A stretch of DNA of 64,000 nt from Leptothermofonsia sp049200465 (GCF_049200465.1 NZ_CP120836.1:434001-498000), one strand, 5' to 3'. Positions 35,289-44,942 are shown, numbered from the stretch's first letter. Notes: generated by a model not told the origin, from the sequence alone. Numbers and translations: made by a program.

Positions 35289-36086
35289 TTAAAAAATCGA
35301 CAGCGGTAGAAACTGCAACGCAGTTCCGATCAAACCCAGTAGAGCAATACCAATACCATTGCCCTTGGGCGGTGCAGGAGGAGGCGCAGTGAGTTGTTTA
35401 ACCAACTCCTGGGTAATCTTCATTCCTTCCTGGTTTCCCTGAGCTGTAAACAATCGCTCAGCCTGCTGGACATCCGCTAACCCGGCTGCGTTCTCGCCAA
35501 TTTGCAGGAAAACGACCCCTCGACCTAGATAAGCCTGGGCAAAATCAGGCTTACGCGCGAGTGCCTGGGTAAAGTTATCAATCGCCCCAGGAAAGTTCTG
35601 CCGCCGCTCATCTTGCAGGGCCCACTGATAAAACTCCTCAGCTGAGCCGGTAGAAGGGGAAAGCCCCACGGCTCCTTGCAACAGAGCTCCATTCATCACA
35701 GTTTGCATCAGCGAGGCACCCATCAGATAGGCTCCCCGCAGGTCTACCGCTGTTAAATTGGCACCATCCAGCCTGGCACCGACCAGGTTTGCACCATACA
35801 GGCTTGCCCCAGCTAGGTTTGCCCCTCTCAGATCGGCGCCCTGCAAATTTGCTCGGCTAAGGTTCGCCCCAGCTAGGTTTGCCTGGCTAAGTTCGGCATT
35901 GGAAAGATTGGCAAAAACCAATCCCGCATTACTTAACTCACAACGGGGACATTTGCGGGTCGATAGTAGTCGTTGGGTATGTTCAAAGTTTTCTGCCTGC
36001 ACTGGGGGTGCCACACTTAAGGTCGTGAGCAGGGTTGCCATTCCAGCAGGGATGACCTTGTGAATTGCCGGTGCTTCAGGTTTCAT
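35289..36086 (-). CDS. Secreted pentapeptide-repeat / TPR protein
   Basis: 265 residues from the ATG at 36086 (the frame is open to 36143). A signal peptide (MATLLTTLSVAPPVQA) is followed by CPRC and about 15 pentapeptide repeats of the A(N/D)LXX type (LSNAELSQANLAGANLSRAN to LMGASLMQTVMNG, about 55-130), then two TPR-like helices (NFTQALARKPDFAQAYLGRG) and a Pro-rich C-terminal tail with a hydrophobic end (IGIALLGLIGTALQFLPLSIF). Pentapeptide right-handed helix plus TPR fusions are common in cyanobacteria, probably as protein scaffolds; no specific function is assigned. A plus-strand frame at 35758-36063 is the mirror of the repeats. Confidence 0.85.
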   Translation of the reverse strand: MKPEAPAIHKVIPAGMATLLTTLSVAPPVQAENFEHTQRLLSTRKCPRCELSNAGLVFANLSNAELSQANLAGANLSRANLQGADLRGANLAGASLYGANLVGARLDGANLTAVDLRGAYLMGASLMQTVMNGALLQGAVGLSPSTGSAEEFYQWALQDERRQNFPGAIDNFTQALARKPDFAQAYLGRGVVFLQIGENAAGLADVQQAERLFTAQGNQEGMKITQELVKQLTAPPPAPPKGNGIGIALLGLIGTALQFLPLSIF

Positions 36087-36269
36087 AAGCCGTCTGTAGG
36101 TAACTGAATGCGTTCGACTAGGTTGAGTCGCTGTTGATTCCACTATTTAAGCCCAACTTTGGGATGGCAGCACGATCGCGCAGGTTCTTAATACCGATTT
36201 AGGTTTAATATCGACAATCTTAAGGGTTGGGGGAGGCTGGGGGGTTGGGAGTCGGGATCAGGGGCTGGG

Positions 36270-36313
36270 GGCTAGGGGGTAATGGGGGAAAGGAGTGAGG
36301 TTTCTTTCCTCCA
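36270..36313. repeat. G-rich / C-rich inverted stretch
   Basis: GGGGGTAATGGGGGAAAGGA at about 36273-36292 is partly complementary to TTTCCTCCATTACCCC at 36305-36320, which continues into the 3' end of the small gene at 36314. It could act as a terminator for that gene. Confidence 0.5.
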
Positions 36314-36553
36314 TTACCCCTTTCCCCCCTCCTGGAGAGACTGCCAGCCAGCTAGCCAGAGCGATCGCTCCTTTAACAGTTTGGCATTGATCCAAAACCG
36401 GACATTGGGATCGCAGGCAGCCACCATTTCGGCAAACACCCAATCTCCCTGGTTCTTGCGGTTAACCACTTGAAAGTGTCGCCACCCTTCCAGGGGTTGG
36501 CAGGCGGTCCATTTGGAACCAACCAGGTGGGGAAACTTCTGTTTTTGTGCCAC
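36314..36553 (-). CDS. TIGR02450-type tryptophan-rich small protein
   Basis: 79 residues with six Trp. KFPHLVGSKWTACQPLEGWR HFQVV, then FAEMVAACDPNVRFWINAKL and LWLAGWQSL match my memory of TIGR02450, a conserved family with several invariant tryptophans (no known function). Start ATG 36553; the overlapping 61-codon frame at 36258 is a shadow. It is divergent to the PCP_red gene with 48 bp between start codons. Confidence 0.7.
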   Translation of the reverse strand: MAQKQKFPHLVGSKWTACQPLEGWRHFQVVNRKNQGDWVFAEMVAACDPNVRFWINAKLLKERSLWLAGWQSLQEGGKG

Positions 36554-36601
36554 GGTTGCGACCTTCGGTAGAATTAAAGTCTAATCTCACACTTTAATAC
36601 G

Positions 36602-36787
36602 ATGGCTGACTTTGATATGGCAGGCGGGCTCAAGTGGACTCCCGAAGCAAAAAATAAACTCAAAAATATTCCCTTTTTTGTGCGATCGCAGGCACTTCAG
36701 CGCATTGAACACCTGGCACGGGCAGCGAACCTGGATATTGTCACAGCTGAGATCGTCGATCAGGCTCGATCAGAGTTTGGGCAGTAA
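36602..36787 (+). CDS. PCP_red domain protein
   Basis: 61 residues, consisting of little else than a PCP_red domain (Pfam PF08369): LKWTPEAKNKLKNIPFFVRS, then ALQRIEHLARAANLDIVTAE and IVDQARSEFG. The same domain ends the ChlB/BchB subunit of dark-operative protochlorophyllide reductase, where it contacts substrate. Small free-standing copies are common in cyanobacteria; their function is unclear. Start ATG 36602. The stop TAA overlaps the TAAGTAG end of a MITE. Confidence 0.85.
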   Translation: MADFDMAGGLKWTPEAKNKLKNIPFFVRSQALQRIEHLARAANLDIVTAEIVDQARSEFGQ

Positions 36788-36889
36788 GTAGCTCCACCCA
36801 ATTAATTGTAAGAAGAAGGAATGGGGGCTTCGCCCCCAGGCAGGGGTGGAACCCCTGCACCCCGTCCTAACCATAATGACTACCGCTTA
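36785..36889 (+). repeat. Chimeric MITE: family C left end, family A right end
   Basis: Left end TAAGTAGCTCCACCCAATTAA has the family C terminus and the AATTAATT arm. Right end GTCCTAACCATAATGACTACC GCTTAT has the family A terminus. The core is GGGGGCTTCGCCCCC and AGGGGTGGAACCCCT. Confidence 0.82.
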
Positions 36890-36946
36890 TCAACTTTTTA
36901 GAACTCCCCCACCCTCCTTCTTTGAGGGTGATATGATGACACACAA

Positions 36947-37046
36947 GCTAGGGGTGCCTGAGCTAAGGTTTTCTTTTTGAAAACCCGATTCCAGGCTGAG
37001 ATTACACCCTTAGAACCTGAGTCCGGGTCATACCGGCGGAGGGAAG
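36947..37046 (+). ncRNA. TPP riboswitch (THI element) upstream of thiC
   Basis: Thiamine pyrophosphate-sensing leader. GCTAGGGGTGCCTGA starts the P2/P3 region, GGCTGAGATTACACCCTTAG is the pyrimidine-sensing J3/2 region, and GAACCTGAGTCCGGGTCATACC followed by GGCGGAGGGAAGC is the P4/P5 pyrophosphate sensor. It sits 23 bp before the thiC start codon, whose GGAG is at about 37059. It probably represses thiC at high TPP by hiding the ribosome binding site. Confidence 0.95.
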
Positions 37047-37068
37047 CTGTTCATTCAAGGAGTTCAAT

Positions 37069-38442
37069 ATGCGGACAGAATGGGTCGCTAAGCGACGCGG
37101 ACACGATAATGTGTCCCAAATGCACTATGCCCGGCAGGGAATGATCACCGAAGAAATGCAGTACGTGGCGCAGCGTGAAAACCTCCCCGCTGAGCTGATT
37201 CGGGAAGAAGTGGCGCGGGGTCGCATGATCATTCCAGCTAATATTAATCACACGAATCTGGAACCGATGGCGATCGGCATTGCCTCCAAATGCAAAGTGA
37301 ATGCCAATATTGGAGCATCGCCCAACTCTTCTAACATTCAGGAAGAATTAGACAAACTCCATTTAGCTGTAAGGTATGGGGCAGATACGGTGATGGATCT
37401 GTCTACCGGAGGCGGCAATCTGGATGAAATTCGCACGGCTATTATTCAGGTATCTCCCGTACCGATTGGGACAGTGCCCATCTATCAGGCATTGGAAAGT
37501 GTCCACGGCAATATTGAAAAGCTAACCCCGGATGACTTCCTGCATGTGATTGAGAAGCATGCCCAGCAGGGTGTTGATTACATGACCATCCATGCCGGAA
37601 TTTTGATTGAATATTTGCCTCTGGTACGGAATCGGCTGACTGGGATTGTTTCTCGCGGCGGGGGTATTATTGCCCGCTGGATGTTGCATCATCACAAGCA
37701 AAATCCGCTTTACACCCATTTCCGTGACATTATCGAAATCTTTAAGAAGTACGATGTTTCTTTCAGTCTGGGAGATTCCCTCCGTCCTGGTTGCCAGCAT
37801 GACGCTTCAGATGAAGCCCAACTGGCTGAACTGAAAACTCTCGGACAACTCACTCGCAAAGCCTGGGAACACGATGTTCAGGTGATGGTGGAAGGTCCGG
37901 GGCATGTACCGATGGATCAGATCGAGTTTAATGTGCGCAAGCAAATGGAGGAGTGTTCAGAAGCGCCCTTCTATGTATTGGGTCCGCTGGTCACGGATAT
38001 TGCCCCAGGGTACGACCACATTACCAGTGCGATCGGGGCGGCAATGGCAGGCTGGTATGGCACCGCCATGCTTTGTTACGTTACCCCGAAGGAACACCTG
38101 GGTTTACCGAATGCTGAAGATGTGCGGAATGGTCTAATTGCCTATAAGATTGCGGCTCACGCGGCGGATATTGCCCGTCATCGCCCTGGTGCCCGCGATC
38201 GCGACGATGAACTCTCCCGCGCCCGCTACAATTTCGACTGGAACCGCCAGTTTGAACTTTCGCTTGACCCGGAACGCGCCCGTGAATATCACGATGAAAC
38301 GCTTCCAGCGGATATCTACAAAACGGCTGAGTTCTGCTCAATGTGCGGTCCCAAGTTCTGCCCGATGCAGACAAAGGTGGATGCGGATGCCCTGACTGAA
38401 CTTGAAAAGTTCCTGGCGAAGGAATCTGTAGCCCAATCCTGA
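37069..38442 (+). CDS. thiC: Phosphomethylpyrimidine synthase
   Basis: Radical SAM-like enzyme converting 5-aminoimidazole ribotide to HMP-P for thiamine. 457 residues, typical for cyanobacterial ThiC. The iron-sulfur CX2CX4C motif is visible in EFCSMCGPKFCPM (about 427-439). Other signatures are GRMIIPANINH, VDYMTIHAG, SRGGGIIARWM, VEGPGHVPMDQ and DHITSAIGAAMAGW. Start ATG 37069, with AAGGAG upstream. Controlled by the TPP riboswitch just upstream. No other thi gene is in the window. Confidence 0.97.
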   Translation: MRTEWVAKRRGHDNVSQMHYARQGMITEEMQYVAQRENLPAELIREEVARGRMIIPANINHTNLEPMAIGIASKCKVNANIGASPNSSNIQEELDKLHLAVRYGADTVMDLSTGGGNLDEIRTAIIQVSPVPIGTVPIYQALESVHGNIEKLTPDDFLHVIEKHAQQGVDYMTIHAGILIEYLPLVRNRLTGIVSRGGGIIARWMLHHHKQNPLYTHFRDIIEIFKKYDVSFSLGDSLRPGCQHDASDEAQLAELKTLGQLTRKAWEHDVQVMVEGPGHVPMDQIEFNVRKQMEECSEAPFYVLGPLVTDIAPGYDHITSAIGAAMAGWYGTAMLCYVTPKEHLGLPNAEDVRNGLIAYKIAAHAADIARHRPGARDRDDELSRARYNFDWNRQFELSLDPERAREYHDETLPADIYKTAEFCSMCGPKFCPMQTKVDADALTELEKFLAKESVAQS

Positions 38443-38612
38443 ATAAGAAGGGGGAGGGGGGATGGGGGAAGGAACCCTCACCCTATCACCCCATTACTCT
38501 ATTACTCCCTCCCTCCTTCCCTCTGTCATAAATTAACCTCAAAGGGTAACGGCGGTCGCCTAGAAGCCCTGGTACAGTGAAACTGGTTGCTCCTTTCACT
38601 GAAGAGCCAGGC
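38443..38612. other. Intergenic region with G- and C-rich runs after thiC
   Basis: A GGGGGAGGGGGGATGGGGGAA tract (about 38449-38469) is followed by CACCCTATCACCCCATTACT repeats, a motif that recurs at 13947 and 56347. The two tracts can pair as a terminator-like fold. Confidence 0.45.
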
Positions 38613-41600
38613 ATGACTGATGTCTTCATCTCCTATTCCCGAAAAGACAAGGATTTTGTCAAAACCCTTCATACGGCATTAGCTAACCACAATCGCGAAG
38701 CCTGGGTCGATTGGCAAGACATTCCCCCTCACCGCAGACTGGTGGCAGGAGATTGAGCGCGGCATTGAGTCAGCCGATACATTTGTCTTTGTTCTCAGTT
38801 CAGACTCTGTTGCTTCAAAAGTCTGCTATCGGGAAATTGAACATGCCGTTAAGAACAACAAGCGGCTGGTTCCCATTGTGCGGCGGGATGACTTTAAAAC
38901 TGAACAGGTCCATCCTTCTCTCAGAAAGCACAACTGGCTCTTTTTTCAAGAAAGCGATGACTTTGATTCAGCGTTTTGCTCCTTGTTAGAGGCGATCGCC
39001 ACGGACTTAGACCACGTTAAACAGCACACCCGCATTTTGGTTAGGGCAATTGAGTGGGAGCATAAAAACCGAAATCCTGACCTGCTGTTGCGCGGTAGCG
39101 AACTGGAATCACTCATTCAATGGATTACCCAGAGCGCAGAGAAGGAACCGCGATCGACTCAGATTCAACGGGACTACATCAATGCCAGTCGTAAAGCGGA
39201 GAGCGATCGCCAGGAAGCTGAAATTCAACGTCAAAAACAGGAAATTCGGCAGCAGCGGGTGTGGCTGGGGGCTGTTACAGTAGCACTCATTGCGGCCACC
39301 GGATTGGGACTCCTTGCCTTTACCCAGTATCGAACCGCCGAAGCCCATCGCAAAGAAATTGAACTTAGCCAGATTGATACCCTCAGTACCTCTGCCGAAG
39401 CTTTCTTAAGTTCAAACCAGGGATTGGAAGGTTTAATGCAGGGATTGCAAGCAGCCCGCAAACTCCAGCAAATTGAAGGGGTCAGCCGCGAAACCAAATT
39501 ACGGGTCATCGCCGCTCTGCAACGGGCACTGAACCAGATGCGGGAACGCAATCGGTTTGAAGGGCATCAAGATCAGGTCTGGCATCTTGCCTTCAGTCCG
39601 AATGGGAAAACCATTGCCTCGGCCAGCAGAGACACCACGGTAAAACTATGGAATCTGGAAGGCAAAGAACTGGCAACCCTGCAAGGACATACCGAGCCTG
39701 TCGATTGGGTGAGCTTTAGCCCCAATGGCAATCTGATTGCGACAGGCAGCTTTGACGAAACCATTAGGCTCTGGAGCCAGGACGGACGGGAACTCCAAAC
39801 CCTGAAGGGACATACGGGTGAAGTCTACAGCGTCAATTTCAGCCCAGATGGCAAGCAGTTGATTTCAACCGGAGAAGACAGCACCATCCGAATCTGGAAC
39901 CTGGAGGGCAAAGAACTGAAACGTCTGGATGCGACTCACCCCGGCGGCGCTCTGAATGCCAGCTTTAGTCCAGATGGCACCCAGATCATATCCTGCGGAG
40001 ATGACAAAACCATTAAACTGTGGAGCCGTTCCGGTGAACTGCGGGCAACCCTGAGTGGTCATCGCGAATATGTCAAACGAGTTCTGTTTAGCCCCGATGG
40101 CAAACTCATCGCTTCAGCAGACATTGATGGCGTCATCAAACTCTGGAGTTCCGATGGCAAGGAACTTCAAACCATTAAAGGCCATGACCGTGCGATTTGG
40201 GGATTGGCGTTCAGCCCCAACAGTCAGGAATTGATTTCTGCCAGTAACGACAGAACGGTGAAGCGCTGGAATTTAGAAGGGAAGGAACTGGAAAACCTGG
40301 GCACTTTTTTTTACACCAGTATCGGGGGTTAGTATCAGCCCCGATGGACAGAGAATTGCTCTGGGCAGCCTGGATAATACCATCCGGCTCTGGAACCTGG
40401 ATCGCCCGAAACACAATGGTGTGGTGAGAGATGTTCGCTTTAGCCCGGATCAGCAGGTTGTTGTTACAGCCAGTTTTGACAAAACGATTAAATTTTGGAG
40501 TCTGGAAGGAACCTACCTCAAAACGCTGAGGGGGGCATAGTGACAATATTGAATCAATCAGTTTCAGCCCGGATGGACAAACCCTCTTTTCTGCTGGCCT
40601 ACGTGGCATGATTAAATTGTGGAACCGACTGGGGCAGTCGCTGAGGACAACGGGAGCAAGCAGCATCGAGAGCCGATTCATTAGCTTTAGCCCTGATGGA
40701 CAGTTCTTTGCTGTAGGTAGAGAAAACGGCACGGTTCGGGTTTGGAATCTGGATGGGAAACTGCTTGCCAGTCTTAAAGGGCATCAGGCCAGAGTGCGTC
40801 GAATCAGCTTCAGTCCAGATGGACAGATGATCGCAACTCCCAGCCAGGACAGCACTGTCAAGCTCTGGAATCGCTCTGGTCAACTCCTGGCCACTTTAAA
40901 GGGGCATACGGCTGAAGTACTGGCGGCCAGTTTCAGCCCCGATGGCAAACAGATTGCCTCTGCTAGCGTAGACAAGACAGTAAAGCTGTGGAACCTTAAG
41001 GGAGAGGCACTCAAAACGTTTCAAGGCCATGCCAGTGGGGTGAGCAGCATTACCTTTAGCCCCGATGGCAAAATGATTGCCTCTGGTAGCAGTGATGGCT
41101 CGGTAAAGCTCTGGAGCCTGGAAGGTCAGGAGATGGCAACTTTGAAAGGTCACCACAATTGGGTGGTTGGTCTCAATTTCAGTCCTGATGGCAATATGCT
41201 GGCTACTTCTAGCGAAGATGCAACGGCCATTTTATGGAGCCTTGATTTTGATACGGTTTTGACTCATAGTTGCCACTGGTTAAGACATTTTTTGACCCAT
41301 AACCGCAGTGTGCGTGAAGGCGATCGCCCACTCTGTGATGGGGTTGAACGAGACTGGATGGCTGAGGGCGAAGAGCTAGCCAGGACAGGAGAGATTGACA
41401 GTGCCACTGCCCGGTTTCAGCAAGTTCTCAAGCGAAATCAGGGGTTGAACTTTGACCCCAAACTCAAAGCCCAACAGATTGCAGCCGCCCTTCCCCTGGA
41501 ACGGGGTGAACAACTGGCAGCAAAAAGCAAACTGGAGGAAGCGACAGCAGAGTTTCGCAGGGCAATGAAGCTTTATCCCAACCTGGGCTTTGACCCGGTA

Positions 41601-42050
41601 GCGAAGGCAAAACAAAGTGCTGCGATCGCCCTCGTTCAGGAAGCAGAAAGTTTGACGTCCAGGCACGAAATTGAACAGGCATTGACCACCTTTACTAGAG
41701 CCCAAACCCTGGATCCGCAAGTCAGCATTTCCGCCGACTCGTGGAATAATCTGTGCTGGTTTGGTGCTTTGAAAGGCTACACCACAGAAGTTCTTACTGC
41801 CTGTGAAAAAGCCGTTGCCCTGGACCCTAAAAATGCGGATAATCGAGACAGTCGTGGGGTAGTCAGAGCCCAACTGGGGGACTTTCAAGGGGCGATTGCC
41901 GATTTTCAAGCCTTTATTGATTGGCTGGATGCGACAGAAGAAAATTCTCCCGATTGGGAAAGCACCAAAGCAGAACGCAAACGATGGATTCAGGAACTGA
42001 AAAAGGGCAACAATCCCTTCACTCCAGAACAACTCAAACAAATGTTTTAG
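38613..42050 (+). CDS. TIR - transmembrane - 14-blade WD40 - TPR protein, three frameshifts
   Basis: About 1145 residues after repair. TIR domain (1-130: MTDVFISYSRKDKDFVKTLH, WVDWQDIP, FVFVLSSDSVASKVCYREIE with the catalytic-type Glu). A charged coiled coil and a membrane helix (VWLGAVTVALIAATGLGLLAF, about 212-232) follow, then 14 WD40 units (e.g. GHQDQVWHLAFSPNGKTIAS), enough for two seven-bladed propellers, and TPR-like repeats at the C terminus. The frame breaks at a five-C run (38724-38728), an eight-T run (40305-40312) and a six-G run (40530-40535). Each break is repaired by removing one base, and each repair restores a WD40 or TIR motif. TIR domains of this kind can hydrolyse NAD in phage defence or signal by protein contact (known); which applies is inference. 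It stands alone. Confidence 0.88.
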
Positions 42051-42522
42051 CCATTTTGAACTCCACTATTCGGGAATGGTTATTGCCTTTAGAAAAAGGC
42101 ATTGGGAAACATGATGATTCAGGCAATGCTAAGCGCCATCAAGGGTTGAACCAGAGCGAGTGCTCCTCTATCCCCAATCCTGTTGTCAAACGTTGCATTC
42201 TTAAGCCTTCCTTTACAAAAGCATGCCTTAAGGTTTCAATTTATAACCATAGTTTATTGAAGTATACAGAATCTCTAAAGCGATGCTTATTGAATTGCTG
42301 ATATTATTCTGTGTGAGCCCGTCCTTACGCATAGGGTGAACAAAGCTCAACAGAGTTCACTTCAGGTTTCCTGGAATCCCAGGGTAGAACTTCAGTAGCT
42401 ACATCCCCATTGACATAGGGTTATTGTCGAGAGTCCAGAATCATCTCGGAAAGGCATTCGAGCGATTTTCTGGCAGACGCGATCGGGAAAATTTTGCCAC
42501 GTTGTTAACTAGGAAGGGAGAT
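42051..42522. other. Upstream region of rbcL
   Basis: About 470 bp. A frame from 42424 joins rbcL in phase but lacks RuBisCO similarity before position 42523, so it is leader DNA. TTGAATTGCTGATATTATTC (about 42290-42309) is AT-rich and promoter-like. No clear NtcA or RbcR site was identified. Confidence 0.5.
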
Positions 42523-43953
42523 ATGTCATACGCTCAGACCAAAACCCAGACTAAAGCTGGGTATCAAGCAGGGGTAAAGGACTACCGGCTGACCTACTAT
42601 ACCCCCGACTACACGCCCAAGGACACCGATATCTTGGCCGCATTCCGTGTTACGCCACAACCCGGTGTTCCTTACGAAGAAGCAGGTGCAGCCGTAGCAG
42701 CGGAATCCTCAACGGGGACATGGACGACCGTATGGACCGACCTGTTGACCGACCTGGATCGCTACAAGGGTCGCTGCTACGATATTGAACCAGTCCCTGG
42801 TGAGGACAACCAGTTCATCGCCTACATTGCCTATCCTCTTGATCTGTTTGAAGAAGGCTCTGTCACCAACATGCTGACCTCCATCGTGGGGAATGTGTTT
42901 GGTTTCAAAGCTCTCAAAGCGCTCCGTTTGGAAGATCTGCGCATCCCCGTTGCTTATCTGAAGACTTTCCAGGGGCCTCCCCACGGCATTCAGGTTGAGC
43001 GGGACAAGCTCAACAAATATGGCCGTCCTCTGCTGGGCTGCACCATCAAGCCTAAGCTCGGTCTGTCGGCAAAGAACTACGGTCGTGCCGTTTATGAGTG
43101 TCTGCGCGGTGGTCTGGACTTTACCAAAGACGATGAAAATATCAACTCTCAGCCATTCCAGCGCTGGCGCGATCGTTTCCTGTTTGTAGCCGATGCCATT
43201 CACAAAGCCCAAGCTGAAACGGGCGAAATCAAAGGTCACTACCTGAACTGTACCGCTGCCACCTGCGAAGAAATGCTGAAGCGGGCAGAGTTTGCCAAAG
43301 AACTCGAAATGCCCATCATCATGCATGACTTCCTCACCGCGGGCTTCACCGCCAATACCACACTGGCGAAATACTGCCGTGATAACGGTCTGCTGCTCCA
43401 CATCCACCGCGCCATGCACGCCGTAATTGACCGTCAGAAGAACCACGGAATGCACTTCCGGGTGTTGGCGAAGTGCTTGCGGATGTCTGGTGGTGACCAC
43501 ATCCACACTGGAACCGTGGTAGGTAAGCTGGAAGGCGACAAGGCTGTTACCCTCGGCTTCGTAGATCTGTTGCGCGAAAACTACATCGAGCAAGACCGCT
43601 CCCGTGGTATTTACTTCACCCAGGATTGGGCTTCCATGCCCGGTGTGATGGCAGTTGCTTCCGGTGGTATCCACGTCTGGCACATGCCCGCCTTGGTAGA
43701 AATCTTCGGTGATGATGCTGTGCTTCAGTTTGGTGGTGGCACCCTGGGTCACCCCTGGGGGAATGCTCCTGGCGCAACCGCCAACCGGGTAGCCCTGGAA
43801 GCCTGCGTCCAGGCTCGCAATGAAGGCCGCGACCTGATGCGTGAAGGTGGCGACATCATTCGTGAAGCGGCTCGCTGGAGCCCAGAACTGGCTGCTGCTT
43901 GCGAATTGTGGAAGGAAATCAAGTTCGAGTTCGAGGCTGTTGATACCGTTTGA
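42523..43953 (+). CDS. rbcL: RuBisCO large subunit, form IB
   Basis: 476 residues, fixes CO2 in carboxysomes. ATG 42523 preceded by AGGAAGGGAG was chosen; MSYAQTKTQTKAGYQAGVKD is the normal cyanobacterial N terminus. Active-site motifs: KPKLGLSAKNYGRAVYEC (Lys175-type), GGLDFTKDDEN with the carbamylated Lys (about 201), HIHRAMHAVIDRQ, GDHIHTGTVVGKLEG and ASGGIHVWHMP. Length and sequence are form IB (plant/cyanobacterial beta-type). First gene of rbcL-rbcX-rbcS. Confidence 0.98.
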   Translation: MSYAQTKTQTKAGYQAGVKDYRLTYYTPDYTPKDTDILAAFRVTPQPGVPYEEAGAAVAAESSTGTWTTVWTDLLTDLDRYKGRCYDIEPVPGEDNQFIAYIAYPLDLFEEGSVTNMLTSIVGNVFGFKALKALRLEDLRIPVAYLKTFQGPPHGIQVERDKLNKYGRPLLGCTIKPKLGLSAKNYGRAVYECLRGGLDFTKDDENINSQPFQRWRDRFLFVADAIHKAQAETGEIKGHYLNCTAATCEEMLKRAEFAKELEMPIIMHDFLTAGFTANTTLAKYCRDNGLLLHIHRAMHAVIDRQKNHGMHFRVLAKCLRMSGGDHIHTGTVVGKLEGDKAVTLGFVDLLRENYIEQDRSRGIYFTQDWASMPGVMAVASGGIHVWHMPALVEIFGDDAVLQFGGGTLGHPWGNAPGATANRVALEACVQARNEGRDLMREGGDIIREAARWSPELAAACELWKEIKFEFEAVDTV

Positions 43954-43956
43954 TGA

Positions 43957-44037
43957 GGAGTTGAGAGTAATGAGTTATGAGTTTTGAGTGAAGTCATTAA
44001 ACTTAGAACTCATAACTCATAACTCAAAACTTAAAAC
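43957..44037. repeat. STRR-like inverted repeats between rbcL and rbcX
   Basis: GTAATGAGTTATGAGTTTTGAG (about 43968-43989) faces AACTCATAACTCATAACTC and AAAACTTAAAACTCC. Heptamer words of this kind occupy the rbcLX spacer of several filamentous cyanobacteria (known). The strands can form a long imperfect hairpin just before rbcX. Confidence 0.8.
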
Positions 44038-44040
44038 TCC

Positions 44041-44430
44041 ATGGATCTGAAGCAGATTGCCAGGGATACAACCAAAACGCTGATCAGTTATATGACCTAT
44101 CAGGCGTTAAAGGTTGTGCTGGCTCAGTTAGATGAAACTGAACCGAAGCGGGCTTACTGGTTGCGCCAGTTCTCCTACCGGGTCAGTATTCAAGATGGGG
44201 AAGCATTCCTGAAAGCTTTGTTTCAAGAAGAGCAATGGCTAGCTTTTCGCCTTCTAACTGTGCGAGAGCATATTGCAGAGGAAATTGCCGATTATCTTCC
44301 CGAAATGCTGCGGACAGGTATTCAACAAGCTAATCTGCAACAACGCACCCAGCAACTGGAACGCATGACGCAAATTGATCCAACCATAATCAGCACACAT
44401 CCCGAACAGGAAATTGATTCCGAAGAATAG
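44041..44430 (+). CDS. rbcX: RuBisCO assembly chaperone RbcX
   Basis: 129 residues, helical homodimer that binds the C-terminal tail of newly folded RbcL and promotes L8 assembly. MDLKQIARDTTKTLISYMTY QALKVV, then RAYWLRQFS and FLKALFQEEQWLAFRLLTVR EHIAEEIADYLPE are the conserved RbcX stretches. The tail of about 30 residues is Gln- and acid-rich. ATG 44041. Lies between rbcL and rbcS in the standard order. Confidence 0.96.
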   Translation: MDLKQIARDTTKTLISYMTYQALKVVLAQLDETEPKRAYWLRQFSYRVSIQDGEAFLKALFQEEQWLAFRLLTVREHIAEEIADYLPEMLRTGIQQANLQQRTQQLERMTQIDPTIISTHPEQEIDSEE

Positions 44431-44525
44431 TCATTCGATCATGGTTATTGCAATCAGATAAGCAAATAACCAGCGATCTGTAACCTGTGAAAACAAGTAA
44501 CTAGTCGTTAACTTACGAGGAAGCA

Positions 44526-44873
44526 ATGAAGACATTACCAAAAGAGCGCCGTTACGAAACTTTCTCCTACTTGCCTCCTTTGAGCGATGCTCAAATTGCT
44601 CGGCAGATTCAATATGTGATTGATCAGGGTTATTACCCCTGCGTTGAATTCAATGAAGATTCCAATGCAGAAACCTACTACTGGACGATGTGGAAACTGC
44701 CCCTGTTCAATGTTTCTTCTCCCCAGGAAGTGCTAAATGAAGTGCAACAGTGCCGCCAGGAATATGGACACTGCTACATCCGAGTGGTGGCCTTTGACAA
44801 TATCAAGCAGTGCCAGGTGATGAGCTTCATCGTTCACAAGCCCAATCAGGGTGGCAGCAGCTACCGCTACTAG
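44526..44873 (+). CDS. rbcS: RuBisCO small subunit
   Basis: 115 residues. MKTLPKERRYETFSYLPPLSD, the RQIQYVIDQGYYPCVEFNED motif, YYWTMWKLPLFNV and the C-terminal VVAFDNIKQCQVMSFIVHKP match form IB RbcS. GAGGAAGC precedes the ATG. The stop TAG (44871-44873) lies in the CTAGTGGTCTG end of a family D repeat whose hairpin probably terminates the operon. Confidence 0.97.
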   Translation: MKTLPKERRYETFSYLPPLSDAQIARQIQYVIDQGYYPCVEFNEDSNAETYYWTMWKLPLFNVSSPQEVLNEVQQCRQEYGHCYIRVVAFDNIKQCQVMSFIVHKPNQGGSSYRY

Positions 44874-44942
44874 TGGTCTGTCAAATTAAATCTGGCGGGT
44901 ACAGGAATTTTGAGGGGTCGAAGATCCCTCAATTTTTTTGTG
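44870..44942 (+). repeat. Family D element after rbcS
   Basis: CTAGTGGTCTGTCAAATTAA followed by the TTTTGAGGGG hairpin core. Only one end is present. Confidence 0.6.
44909..44939 (+). terminator. Terminator-like hairpin of the rbcLXS operon
   Basis: TTTTGAGGG and CCCTCAA form a stem over GTCGAAGAT, followed by seven T (44932-44939). It is supplied by the family D element. Confidence 0.75.

Noticed and set aside
42424..42522. Extended N terminus of rbcL from 42424
   Set aside because: RuBisCO similarity begins at 42523 with a good ribosome binding site; the 33 upstream codons do not match any RbcL.
42709..43752. Minus-strand 347-codon frame within rbcL
   Set aside because: Antisense shadow of RuBisCO, a common artefact of GC-biased third positions.
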